Program-made: the position numbers and the translations under genes
Shown: positions 1 to 9,823 of the stretch, in pieces
How the letters are laid out: each line of letters starts with the position of its first letter
Position numbering within the stretch: the first letter of the stretch is position 1
Source: Pseudomonas marincola
Lineage (GTDB): Bacteria; Pseudomonadota; Gammaproteobacteria; Pseudomonadales; Pseudomonadaceae
Assembly (NCBI RefSeq): GCF_900116605.1
Contig: NZ_FPBC01000006.1
Span: forward strand, 62,001 to 126,000
Length of the DNA: 64,000 nt
Reading direction: 5' to 3'
Notes under the pieces: generated by a model
Database searches by the model: none
The model's input: the letters and a program-made list of their open reading frames with translations, nothing else
Told to the model about the DNA's origin: nothing

Positions 1-972
1 ATCACGCAAGAACAAGTACCGCTGATTGGCCACGCGATTGAAGTGCGCCTCTACGCCGAAGACCCCGATAACGACTTCTTGCCGTCTACCGGTACGTTGG
101 CGCTTTATCGCGAACCGGCTGCCGGCGAAGGCCGCCGCGTCGACAGCGGCGTGCAACAAGGTGATGAGGTTTCCCCCTTCTACGACCCAATGCTCGGCAA
201 GCTGATTGCCTGGGGCGCGGATCGTGAAGAAGCGCGCCTGCGCCTGTTGGCGATGCTGGCACAAACGCATGTTGCGGGTGTGCGCACTAACTTGAGTTTT
301 CTTACCCGCGTGCTGGCACATCCGGCATTCGCCAGTTGCGAACTCGACACCGGTTTCATTCCCCGGCATCAGGCGCAACTGCTGCCGCCAGTTGCCGAGC
401 TGGACGCCAACTTCTGGGAATTGGCCAGCCTGGCCTTCGCCCTGAGTGAGCCAGCCACACAGCGCAGTGACGACGCGTACTCGCCCTGGGCCAGCAACAA
501 TGGCTGGCGCGCCGGTTTCCCCAGCGAAATAGACATGCATCTGGCCTGTGGTGACGCGCAGCAAGTGCTGCGCTTGCGCAACAGCAGCGCACCGGATGCC
601 GTGCTGCAAGGCGATAGCCTCACGGTTGTGCGCGACGGCGTGCGCCAAAGTCATCTGGCAATACGCAGCGGTGATGCGCTTTATTTGCAGTGGCAGGGTG
701 AAATCCACCGGGTCACCAAGATTGATCCGATTGCCGCTGTCGAGGCCAGCCACAATCAACATGGCGGCTTCACTGCGCCCATGAACGGCAGCATTATCCG
801 CGTGCTGGTCGAGCCTGGACAAAGTGTCGAGGCTGGCACCACGCTGGTAGTGCTTGAAGCCATGAAGATGGAACACAGCATTCGCGCCGCCGAAGCCGGT
901 GTGGTGAAAGCTCTGTTTTGCGCGGAAGGTGAAATGGTCAAGGAAGGCACTGTTCTGGTCGAACTGGAATAA
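1..972 (+). CDS. liuD: Methylcrotonyl-CoA carboxylase, biotin-carrying alpha subunit (3' part)
   Basis: The gene runs in from the left edge; the frame is open from base 1, so only the C-terminal 323 residues are present. It is the biotin carboxylase/biotin carrier subunit of 3-methylcrotonyl-CoA carboxylase, which carboxylates 3-methylcrotonyl-CoA in leucine and isovalerate breakdown. Visible are the end of the biotin carboxylase domain (VRLYAEDP, PFYDPMLGKLIAWG, VAGVRTNLSFL), a linker, and a C-terminal biotinyl domain with EAMKMEH. The lysine codon at 865-867 is the biotin attachment site. The neighbour liuE is the next enzyme but one of the same pathway, which favours LiuD over propionyl-, acetyl- or geranyl-CoA carboxylases (AtuF is the main alternative). 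The upstream liuRABC genes would lie outside the window. Confidence 0.9.
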   Translation: MTQEQVPLIGHAIEVRLYAEDPDNDFLPSTGTLALYREPAAGEGRRVDSGVQQGDEVSPFYDPMLGKLIAWGADREEARLRLLAMLAQTHVAGVRTNLSFLTRVLAHPAFASCELDTGFIPRHQAQLLPPVAELDANFWELASLAFALSEPATQRSDDAYSPWASNNGWRAGFPSEIDMHLACGDAQQVLRLRNSSAPDAVLQGDSLTVVRDGVRQSHLAIRSGDALYLQWQGEIHRVTKIDPIAAVEASHNQHGGFTAPMNGSIIRVLVEPGQSVEAGTTLVVLEAMKMEHSIRAAEAGVVKALFCAEGEMVKEGTVLVELE

Positions 973-994
973 GCCTGCAGCGGCAATTGATGGA

Positions 995-1016
995 TGCATC
1001 ACTCAAGGGTGATGCA
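995..1016. repeat. Intercistronic inverted repeat between liuD and liuE
   Basis: TGCATCAC and GTGATGCA form a perfect 8-bp stem around a 6-base loop, 23 bp after the liuD stop and 55 bp before liuE. There is no T-tract, so it is more likely an mRNA-stabilising or partial-attenuation hairpin than a full terminator. Confidence 0.5.
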
Positions 1017-1071
1017 CCCTGCCCTGAGATAATAGAATCGGCGGCACATCGCCCAGATCTGGAGAAATTGC

Positions 1072-1980
1072 ATGACCCTGCCCGCCCATGTTCGTTTGGT
1101 TGAGGTTGGCCCTCGCGACGGTTTGCAGAACGAGAAGCAGGCGATCGACGTCGACGATAAAGTCCGTCTGGTCGATGATCTCAGCGCCGCTGGCCTGAGC
1201 TATATCGAAGTGGGCAGTTTCGTCTCGCCCAAATGGGTGCCGCAAATGGCGGGCAGCGAGACCGTATTTGCGCGCATCAAGCAGCAGGAAAACACCGTTT
1301 ATGCTGCACTTGCGCCCAATCTGCGAGGCTTTGAATCCGCCGTCGCCGCTGGGGTCAGGGAAGTTGCCGTATTCGCCGCCGCGTCCGAGGCGTTCTCCCA
1401 GAAGAACATTAACTGTTCAATTCGCGAAAGCCTCGAGCGCTTTGTACCGGTAATGGACGCGGCTAAAGCTCAGGGTGTGCGCGTTCGCGGTTATGTCTCA
1501 TGCGTGTTGGGCTGCCCTTATGAAGGCGAGGTTGCCGCAGAACAAGTGGCCTGGGTGAGCAAGGAATTGTTCGACATGGGCTGCTATGAAATCTCGCTGG
1601 GCGACACCATTGGCACCGGCACCGCAGGCGCCAGTCGACGGCTGTTCGAGGTGGTTGCGGCGGCGGGCATAGAGCGCAGCAAACTGGCCGGGCACTTCCA
1701 CGACACTTACGGTCAGGCACTTAGCAATATCTACGCAAGCCTGCTCGAAGGCATCAGTGTTTTCGACAGCTCGGTCGCCGGCCTTGGCGGTTGCCCTTAC
1801 GCCAAAGGCGCTACCGGTAATGTGGCGACTGAAGATGTGCTGTATATGCTCAACGGCCTGGGCATTGATACCGGCATTGATCTCGACTTGCTGATCAAGG
1901 CCGGACAGCGCATTTGCGACGTATTGGGTAAAACCAATGGTTCACGAGTCGCCAAGGCGCGACTCGGCGCCAGCCACTAA
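1072..1980 (+). CDS. liuE: Hydroxymethylglutaryl-CoA lyase
   Basis: 302 residues, the usual length for bacterial HMG-CoA lyase, which cleaves 3-hydroxy-3-methylglutaryl-CoA into acetoacetate and acetyl-CoA as the last step of leucine/isovalerate catabolism. It is a DRE-TIM barrel protein: VEVGPRDGLQNE near residue 10 carries the catalytic Arg and metal-binding Asp, HFHDTYGQ holds metal-ligand histidines, and GLGGCPYAKGATGNVATED is the family signature with the active-site Cys. The ATG has GGAGA at 1061-1065. It lies 99 bp after liuD, as in the liuRABCDE operon. Its stop overlaps the convergent IclR gene by 4 bp. Acetoacetate produced here is a substrate for the CoA transferase encoded 2.5 kb downstream. 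Confidence 0.95.
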   Translation: MTLPAHVRLVEVGPRDGLQNEKQAIDVDDKVRLVDDLSAAGLSYIEVGSFVSPKWVPQMAGSETVFARIKQQENTVYAALAPNLRGFESAVAAGVREVAVFAAASEAFSQKNINCSIRESLERFVPVMDAAKAQGVRVRGYVSCVLGCPYEGEVAAEQVAWVSKELFDMGCYEISLGDTIGTGTAGASRRLFEVVAAAGIERSKLAGHFHDTYGQALSNIYASLLEGISVFDSSVAGLGGCPYAKGATGNVATEDVLYMLNGLGIDTGIDLDLLIKAGQRICDVLGKTNGSRVAKARLGASH

Positions 1981-2765
1981 CGCTTCGAATAGCCCATTCG
2001 CCAGCTGATCAGTTGCGCGGTACTCAGCAACTTCTGCGCCGCCGCACTGTTTTCGTCGGCGTGGAACACGCTGGCCGAGCCGACCATGGTCAAAACCGCA
2101 GCGATACGCCCGCTAGCGTCAAATATCGGGGCCGCCAAGGCATCGATGCCGGGCATCAACAAGCCATGCACCGAGTACAAGCCAGTGGCGCGGATACGCG
2201 CCATTTGTTGCTGATAGTCATGGTTGTCCGCGAGCGGATGCTTGGCTGTAGAACGCAACTCATGCGCCGCCAACTCGCGTGTCTCTGCCGCTGGCAAGTG
2301 CGCAGCAAATACCAGCCCGGTGCCGGACGACAACAGCGGCAATACCGAGCCCAGCTTGGTCACCAACGTTACCGAGCGATGCGCTTGCTCAAGCAGCACG
2401 ACGGTGGCGCCGCGATTACCCCAAACCGCCAGAAAACAGGTCTCATTGAACTCATCACGGAGTTCGCTGGCGGGCGCTGCAGCAAGCTTGACCACATCCA
2501 TGCTGCCCAATGCAGCCAGACCGACATACAACGCCTCACGCCCGAGCGAGTAATGGTTGGTGGCGGCATCTTGCATGGCAAAACCGCTGGCAATCAATGC
2601 CTGCAGATAGCGATGAACCTTGCTGGCTGGCATCTGCACATGCTCGGCAAGTGCCGATAACGACGTGCTCGGGCTCAGATCTGCCAGTGCCTTGAGGATG
2701 TCGGTACCGACTTCGGCAGACTGCACTTTTTGTTTCGGCTTTGGGGTTGCAAGCGGCTTATCCAT
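1977..2765 (-). CDS. IclR-family transcriptional regulator
   Basis: 262 residues with an N-terminal winged helix (about residues 17-80: ILKALADLSPSTSLSALAEH, then ASKVHRYLQALIASGF) and a C-terminal IclR effector domain (about 95-260, including CFLAVWGNRGATVVLLEQ and a Gly-rich GLLMPGIDALAAPIFD loop). A basic N-terminal tail (PKPKQK) precedes the HTH. The gene diverges from the short-chain fatty acid permease/CoA transferase operon across about 250 bp, which makes that operon its most likely target, with an acid or acyl-CoA as effector. That is inference from layout. It converges on and overlaps liuE by 4 bp, so it is not part of the liu operon. Confidence 0.88.
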   Translation of the reverse strand: MDKPLATPKPKQKVQSAEVGTDILKALADLSPSTSLSALAEHVQMPASKVHRYLQALIASGFAMQDAATNHYSLGREALYVGLAALGSMDVVKLAAAPASELRDEFNETCFLAVWGNRGATVVLLEQAHRSVTLVTKLGSVLPLLSSGTGLVFAAHLPAAETRELAAHELRSTAKHPLADNHDYQQQMARIRATGLYSVHGLLMPGIDALAAPIFDASGRIAAVLTMVGSASVFHADENSAAAQKLLSTAQLISWRMGYSKR

Positions 2766-3019
2766 TTAGAACTCAATCAGCAATCAGGGCATCGCGCCCA
2801 GTTTACGATCAAACCGCAGCTGATTGAGCAACGAACAGCAAATTCTCTGCGTGATGCCGTTACTGGCGAGCGATACAAACCGCAGCGTCAACGCTATAAC
2901 GCAGACGCAATAGACGCCTATTATACTTTTTGCTCAAACACGCGTGTCGCACAGGGGGTTAACATCGTCTGCTGAAGGGTTTTGCTCCCTAATGAACAAA
3001 TAATAATTAAGGAACATGC

Positions 3020-4360
3020 ATGCTTTCTTCCATAACGTCTTTGAGTGTCAAACTGGTACAGCGTTACCTGCCCTCACCTTTTGTATTCGCCATGCTGCTC
3101 ACGCTTTTTGTGCTCATCGCCAGCATGATCAGTACTGGCCAGAGCCTGCCAGCGATGGCTAATCACTGGGGCGCAGGCTTCTGGAATCTGCTCACGTTTG
3201 CCATGCAAATGGCGTTGATTCTGGTTACCGGTCATGCCCTCGCCAGTGCTCCGCTAATCAACCGCACGCTTGCAGGCCTGGCCCGCGTTGCCAAATCGCC
3301 AGGTCAGGCGATTGTATTGGTGACGCTGGTGGCATTGGCCGGCTCATGGATCAACTGGGGTTTTGGCCTGGTGATCGGCGCGGTCTTTGCCCGCGCTCTG
3401 GCACGTGAAGTCAAAGGCGTCGACTACCCGCTGCTGGTTGCCTCGGCTTACTCAGGCTTCTTGATCTGGCACGGCGGCCTGTCCGGTTCGATTCCGCTGT
3501 CACTCGCCTCGGGCGGTGCGGATCTGTCCCGTATGACCGGCGGCGTGGTGACCGAAGCGATCGGCGTCAATGACACGCTGTTCACCGTCATGAACCTGTC
3601 GATCATCGCGCTGCTGGTAATCGGCCTGCCGTTGCTGAACCGTGCCATGCACCCTGCTCAACCCAAAGTCGCCGACCCGAGCTTGCTGCAAGAGCCAGCC
3701 AGCGATGCTCTGCCGCGTGAAACACTGGCCCAGCGTATGGATGACAGCCGCATTCTCAACCTGATCATCATCGCGCTGGCTGCAGTGTTCTTCGGTTACT
3801 ACTTCTTCAACAATGGTTTTGCCCTGAGCCTGAATATCGTCATCGGCCTGTTCCTGTTTATCGGCTTGTGCCTGCACGGCTCACCTGAGCGTTACATGCG
3901 CGCGGTACAGGATGGCATTGGCGGTATCAGTGGCATCGTTATCCAGTTCCCGTTCTATGCCGGCATCATGGGCATGATGGTCGGTGCCAACGCCGATGGA
4001 TTCTCGTTGGGCAAACAAATCACCGATACATTCGTGGCCTGGTCGTCTGCTGACTCGTTCCCGGTTCTGGCCTTTCTCAGTGCCGGTCTGGTGAACGTAT
4101 TCGTGCCGTCCGGTGGCGGCCAGTGGGCGGTTCAAGGTCCGATCATGCTGCCTGCCGGTCAGGCATTGGGCGTAGCGCCGGCAGTAACGGCCATGGCAAT
4201 TGCCTGGGGTGATGCATGGACCAACATGATCCAGCCGTTCTGGGCTTTGCCGCTGCTGGGGATTGCCGGCCTCGGTGCGCGTGACATCATGGGTTATTGC
4301 TTGCTGATGCTGGTGTACTCGGGCGTGGTCATTTCGGCCTGCCTGTACATTTTCGGCTAA
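3020..4360 (+). CDS. atoE: Short-chain fatty acid permease, AtoE family
   Basis: 446 residues with about 12 hydrophobic segments across the whole length, matching the AtoE family of short-chain fatty acid transporters (acetoacetate/butyrate uptake). Typical stretches are PSPFVFAMLLTLFVL, GSWINWGFGLVIGAVFAR and VNVFVPSGGGQWAVQGP. The last, a Gly-rich re-entrant-like segment, is strongly conserved. ATG at 3020 follows AAGGA at 3009-3013. It is the first gene of an operon with the two CoA transferase subunits (73-bp gap containing a strong hairpin), suggesting coupled import and activation of acetoacetate or a similar short acid. The divergent IclR protein is the likely regulator. Confidence 0.88.
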   Translation: MLSSITSLSVKLVQRYLPSPFVFAMLLTLFVLIASMISTGQSLPAMANHWGAGFWNLLTFAMQMALILVTGHALASAPLINRTLAGLARVAKSPGQAIVLVTLVALAGSWINWGFGLVIGAVFARALAREVKGVDYPLLVASAYSGFLIWHGGLSGSIPLSLASGGADLSRMTGGVVTEAIGVNDTLFTVMNLSIIALLVIGLPLLNRAMHPAQPKVADPSLLQEPASDALPRETLAQRMDDSRILNLIIIALAAVFFGYYFFNNGFALSLNIVIGLFLFIGLCLHGSPERYMRAVQDGIGGISGIVIQFPFYAGIMGMMVGANADGFSLGKQITDTFVAWSSADSFPVLAFLSAGLVNVFVPSGGGQWAVQGPIMLPAGQALGVAPAVTAMAIAWGDAWTNMIQPFWALPLLGIAGLGARDIMGYCLLMLVYSGVVISACLYIFG

Positions 4361-4382
4361 TTCTGGCGTTTCCAACACCCGC

Positions 4383-4413
4383 TGGCGGGCGACTTGATTA
4401 CAGTCGCCCGCCA
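4383..4413. repeat. Perfect 12-bp intercistronic hairpin
   Basis: TGGCGGGCGACT and AGTCGCCCGCCA pair perfectly around a 7-base loop in the gap between the permease and CoA transferase subunit A. No T-tract follows; the next gene's SD AAGGAG comes 6 bases later. This fits a processing or stabilising element that sets the ratio of membrane to soluble products. Confidence 0.6.
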
Positions 4414-4433
4414 CGTTCAAGGAGTGAGATGCG

Positions 4434-5132
4434 ATGAATAAAATCTACCCAAGTGCCAAAGCGGCCCTCGACGGGCTGGTTGAAAATGGCATGACCCTGG
4501 CGGTCGGCGGTTTTGGCTTATGCGGCATACCGGAAGCACTGATTGGCGCACTGCGTGACACCGGCAAGAACGGCCTCACCGTGATCAGCAACAACGCCGG
4601 GGTTGATGGTTTTGGTCTGGGTCAACTGCTGGAGACACGACAGATCAGCAAAATGATTTCGTCTTACGTGGGCGAGAACAAAGAGTTCGAACGCCAGTTT
4701 CTGGCCGGCGAGCTTGAGCTTGAGTTCACTCCGCAAGGCACACTCGCCGAGAAACTACGCGCAGGCGGTGCCGGAATCCCGGCTTTTTACACCAAGACCG
4801 GTTACGGCACTCTCGTCGCCGAAGGCAAGGAAACCCGCGAATTCGACGGTGAGTGGTTTGTCATGGAACGCGCACTGCGCGCAGACGTCAGCTTGGTCAA
4901 AGCGTGGAAAGCCGACAAATCTGGCAACCTGATCTTCAACAAGACGGCACGCAACTTCAATCCGCTGGCGGCTGCGGCTGGCAAAGTCTGCATCGTAGAA
5001 GTTGAGGAAATTGTCGAAACCGGCGAGTTGGATGCTGACCAGATTCATTTACCGGGCATTTATGTCCAGCGTCTGGTGCTCAATGCCAGCCCGGAGAAAC
5101 GCATCGAACAACGCACAGTACGGAGTGCCTGA
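4434..5132 (+). CDS. 3-oxoacid CoA-transferase subunit A
   Basis: 232 residues, full length for the alpha subunit of bacterial succinyl-CoA:3-ketoacid or acetate:acetoacetate CoA transferase (ScoA/AtoD family). The N-terminal [13 protein letters not shown] and [14 protein letters not shown] segments form the CoA-binding Rossmann-like region, and [18 protein letters not shown] is a family signature. AAGGAG precedes the ATG. Subunit B starts 2 bp after the stop. Together they move CoA between succinyl-CoA (or acetyl-CoA) and acetoacetate. Donor preference cannot be read from sequence, so no symbol is given. The adjacent permease and the acetoacetate-producing liuE fit ketone-body/short-chain acid use. 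Confidence 0.92.
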   Translation: MNKIYPSAKAALDGLVENGMTLAVGGFGLCGIPEALIGALRDTGKNGLTVISNNAGVDGFGLGQLLETRQISKMISSYVGENKEFERQFLAGELELEFTPQGTLAEKLRAGGAGIPAFYTKTGYGTLVAEGKETREFDGEWFVMERALRADVSLVKAWKADKSGNLIFNKTARNFNPLAAAAGKVCIVEVEEIVETGELDADQIHLPGIYVQRLVLNASPEKRIEQRTVRSA

Positions 5133-5134
5133 TC

Positions 5135-5767
5135 ATGGCTTGGACACGTGAACAGATGGCGCAACGCGCCGCGCAGGAACTCAGCGATGGCTTCTACGTC
5201 AACCTCGGCATCGGTCTGCCTACACTTGTGGCCAACTACATTCCGGACGGAATGGATGTGTGGCTGCAGAGCGAAAACGGCCTGATGGGTATTGGCCCAT
5301 TCCCAACCGATGAAACGGTTGATCCGGACTTGATCAATGCGGGCAAGCAAACCATTACCACCCTGCCCGGCAGCGCATTTTTTGACAGCGCGGCGAGCTT
5401 TGCGATGATTCGCGGTGGCCACATCAACCTGTCTATTCTGGGCGCCATGCAGGTGTCCGAAAAAGGCGATCTGGCCAACTGGATGATCCCAGGCAAAATG
5501 GTCAAAGGCATGGGCGGTGCAATGGATCTGGTGGCCGGCGTTAAACGCGTGGTGGTGCTCATGGAGCATACGGCCAAGGGCGGTGCACACAAGATTTTGC
5601 CTGCCTGCGATCTACCTTTAACCGGCGTTGGCGTGGTTGACCGGATCATCACCGATCTTGCGGTTCTCGACATCACCGAGCAAGGTTTGCTGTTGGTAGA
5701 ACTGGCCGAAGGCGTCAGCCTTGAGGAACTTAAAGCGGCGACGGGGTGTGCAATCATCGCCGCTTAA
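5135..5767 (+). CDS. 3-oxoacid CoA-transferase subunit B
   Basis: 210 residues, full length for the beta subunit. It contains the catalytic glutamate in [12 protein letters not shown] (Glu about residue 47), which forms the glutamyl-CoA thioester, and the family segments [23 protein letters not shown] and [25 protein letters not shown] (each seen in full here). It follows subunit A by 2 bp, so the two are probably translationally coupled. No thiolase gene follows, unlike in the E. coli ato operon, so acetoacetyl-CoA must be cleaved by an enzyme encoded elsewhere. Confidence 0.92.
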   Translation: MAWTREQMAQRAAQELSDGFYVNLGIGLPTLVANYIPDGMDVWLQSENGLMGIGPFPTDETVDPDLINAGKQTITTLPGSAFFDSAASFAMIRGGHINLSILGAMQVSEKGDLANWMIPGKMVKGMGGAMDLVAGVKRVVVLMEHTAKGGAHKILPACDLPLTGVGVVDRIITDLAVLDITEQGLLLVELAEGVSLEELKAATGCAIIAA

Positions 5768-7589
<1,822 letters not shown>

Positions 7590-7617
7590 CGCTGCGTTCC
7601 ATAACGATGGCTATCAT

Positions 7618-7641
7618 TACCGGCGCCAATTGGCGCCGGTA
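7618..7641. terminator. Perfect 24-bp palindrome between convergent tmm and pilU-like genes
   Basis: ACCGGCGCC and its complement GGCGCCGGT flank a central AATT, and the full element from 7618 to 7641 is a perfect palindrome. It sits 28 bp after the tmm stop and 14 bp from the end of the convergent gene. It could act as a bidirectional hairpin terminator, although no T-tract follows on either strand. Confidence 0.55.
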
Positions 7642-7655
7642 GACCAAGCGGGCAG

Positions 7656-8861
7656 TTAAATGCCGTTGCGGCCCGGTGTTTCTGGCGGCGGCGCCTCAGC
7701 CTCAATCTCCTCCAAAGTCAGATCCATGCTCCAGTTTGATACGGACTGGCTGGCCTTCTCGGGCTCCGGTGCTGCGGGTTTGTCGGCCTGATTCTCGGGA
7801 TTATCCCGATACAGCTTGAGACGCAAGCGCACGTTGTTCGCTGAGTCTGCGTTCTTCACTGCTTCTTCTTCGTCGATCACCCCTTCGTGCACCAAATCGA
7901 TCAGCGCCTGATCGAAAGTCTGCATGCCCAGATTGCGCGACTTCTCCATGATTTCTTTAAGTTCGGAGAATTCATTGCGCTTGATCAGGTCGCGAATAGT
8001 CGGCGTGCCCAACATCACCTCAACCGCCGCACGCCGTTTGCCATCGGCTGTCTTAACCAATCGCTGCGAAACAAACGCCTTGAGGTTATTGCCCAGATCG
8101 TTAAGCAATTGCGGGCGTCGCTCTTCGGGGAAGAAGTTGATGATGCGATCCAGTGCCTGGTTGGCGTTATTGGCGTGCAGTGTCGAGATTGCCAAGTGGC
8201 CGGTATCGGCAAAGGCCAGCGCGTGCTCCATGGTTTCGCGGTCACGGATTTCACCAATCAGGATCACATCCGGAGCCTGGCGCAGGGTGTTTTTCAGCGC
8301 GGCATGGAAGCTCCGCGTATCCACACCCACTTCACGCTGATTGATAATCGACTTCTTGTGCCGGTGAACATATTCGACCGGGTCTTCAATGGTGATGATA
8401 TGCCCGCTGCTGTTGCGGTTGCGGTAGTCGATCAACGCTGCCAGCGAGGTTGATTTACCCGAGCCGGTGCCACCAACAAACAGCACCAGACCGCGTTTCT
8501 CCATGATGGTGTTCAGCAGCACTTCTGGCAGCTTGAGGTCTTCGAACTTGGGAATGTCGAGCTTGATGTTACGCGCGACAATCGACACTTCGTTGCGCTG
8601 CTTGAATATGTTGATACGAAACCGACCGACTCCGGTCACCGACATCGCCAGATTCATCTCAAGCTCGCGTTCGAACTCTTCCTTCTGGGTGTCATCCATC
8701 ACCGCATTGGCAATCTCAGCCACTTCACCGCCCTTCAGCGGTTCACTGCTGAGCGCCTTGAGCACGCCGTTAAACTTGGCACAAGGCGGCGCGCCGGTCG
8801 AAAGATACAAATCTGACCCATCCTGACTGGACAGGATTTTCAGCATTGCTTGCAGGTCCAT
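7656..8861 (-). CDS. PilT/PilU-family type IV pilus ATPase
   Basis: 401 residues from the ATG at 8861 (an upstream in-frame extension to 8939 lacks family similarity; GGAT lies 6 bases before the chosen ATG). It is a hexameric secretion ATPase of the retraction class: N-terminal PAS-like domain (SSQDGSDLYLSTGAPP), Walker A GGTGSGKST, Asp box ITIEDPVEY, Walker B APDVILIGEIRD, His box STLHANNANQAL. AIRNLI-type helices follow (LGTPTIRDLIKRNEF, LGMQTFDQAL). It is closer to PilU than PilT. The last 55 residues form a Pro/Glu/Ala-rich tail not needed for the fold. It stands alone, away from a pilT gene, so it is a candidate accessory retraction motor for twitching. Confidence 0.88.
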   Translation of the reverse strand: MDLQAMLKILSSQDGSDLYLSTGAPPCAKFNGVLKALSSEPLKGGEVAEIANAVMDDTQKEEFERELEMNLAMSVTGVGRFRINIFKQRNEVSIVARNIKLDIPKFEDLKLPEVLLNTIMEKRGLVLFVGGTGSGKSTSLAALIDYRNRNSSGHIITIEDPVEYVHRHKKSIINQREVGVDTRSFHAALKNTLRQAPDVILIGEIRDRETMEHALAFADTGHLAISTLHANNANQALDRIINFFPEERRPQLLNDLGNNLKAFVSQRLVKTADGKRRAAVEVMLGTPTIRDLIKRNEFSELKEIMEKSRNLGMQTFDQALIDLVHEGVIDEEEAVKNADSANNVRLRLKLYRDNPENQADKPAAPEPEKASQSVSNWSMDLTLEEIEAEAPPPETPGRNGI

Positions 8862-9064
8862 GAGCACATCCACACAACAAAGTAGGTAATTTAATGCCGG
8901 GCACTCTGCCGCCCGGGCGGACATTCGCCAGGCGGGCAAAATGCGCCGCTAAATATCAGTAAATCTGCAACTGGCGCTCGAGGAAGTGTAGTCATCCGAC
9001 GAGCAGTTCATTGGCACTGCGAATACTGGCACAATGCGCGCCAATAACTTGTGAGGAACCGCGC

Positions 9065-9343
9065 ATGGCGAAAGCAATGGCACGGCATATTTTGGTAAAA
9101 ACCGAGGCTGAAGCGGCGCAGCTAAAGAAACGCATCGCATCGGGCGAGGCATTCGATGTGTTAGCGCGCAAATACTCGACCTGCCCATCGGGCAAACGCG
9201 GCGGCGATCTGGGCGAAGTCCGCCCTGGCCAGATGGTCCGCGCGATTGATCAAGTCATCTTCAAAAAGCCAGTTCGCGAAGTGCACGGGCCGATAAAAAG
9301 TCAGTTTGGCTATCACTTGGTGCAAGTGTTTTACCGCGAGTAA
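9065..9343 (+). CDS. ppiC: Parvulin-type peptidyl-prolyl cis-trans isomerase
   Basis: 92 residues, a stand-alone PpiC/parvulin domain that isomerises Xaa-Pro bonds in the cytoplasm. It shows the family landmarks ARHILVKTEAEAAQLKKRI, FDVLARKYSTCPSGKRGGDLG, FKKPVREVHGPIKSQFGYHLVQV (spread over residues 7-90). The start is ATG 9065 with GAGGA at 9053-9057; a longer frame from 9011 adds an unrelated 18 residues. No signal peptide. It is divergent from the pilU-like gene and is probably monocistronic. Confidence 0.93.
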   Translation: MAKAMARHILVKTEAEAAQLKKRIASGEAFDVLARKYSTCPSGKRGGDLGEVRPGQMVRAIDQVIFKKPVREVHGPIKSQFGYHLVQVFYRE

Positions 9344-9418
9344 GCGCGGGAAACGAGCCAGGCCCACTGCAAGAGCACAGGGGCGGCCGGTTGGTTTTGT
9401 AGGCTTGGGGGAGCGGAG

Positions 9419-9823
9419 TTACATATCAGCCCAGTCGTTGGGGCACTTGCTAATTAGCTCGCCGTCGGTGCCTTTGCTGTAGTCAATGTCGGCGTTTTCG
9501 TCGAGGTAAATCACCGTGCGCGGCCAGTTCGGGGTAATGCTTACGCAATGGTAGCGACCACCTTTGGGCTTCCAATAAAACTCAACCCGATAGCCTGCTT
9601 CCCTAACGAGGTCCACAGCCTCAATGGCGTAGCTGCCCGGGGGGAGAATGCCGTCGTATGTACTTTGGTTATCTGCCCAGTGGTAGTCGATCTTCACAGT
9701 CGCTTCATCCGAGTAGAAGACGCTCACCCTCGGCATCACCAGGATGCCGTAGCGCGCACAGATGAATACCGCGATAAGCCACATCCACCAGCGCACGCGC
9801 CACCTACTTTTACTTACACTCAT
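9419..9823 (-). CDS. Candidate immunity protein, membrane-anchored, unknown family
   Basis: 134 residues from ATG 9823; the frame stays open to 9865, inside the upstream gene. I do not recognise the family. A short basic N-terminus (MSVSKSRWRVR) is followed by one hydrophobic segment (WWMWLIAVFICARYGILV, about residues 12-29) and then about 100 polar residues rich in Tyr, Trp and Asp. This predicts a single-span protein with the C-terminal domain in the periplasm. It overlaps the 3' end of the PAAR effector gene by 14 bp and is co-directional, the usual position for a cognate immunity gene. Role is inferred from position and topology. A periplasmic immunity domain would imply that the toxin acts in the periplasm or at the membrane. 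Confidence 0.65.
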   Translation of the reverse strand: MSVSKSRWRVRWWMWLIAVFICARYGILVMPRVSVFYSDEATVKIDYHWADNQSTYDGILPPGSYAIEAVDLVREAGYRVEFYWKPKGGRYHCVSITPNWPRTVIYLDENADIDYSKGTDGELISKCPNDWADM

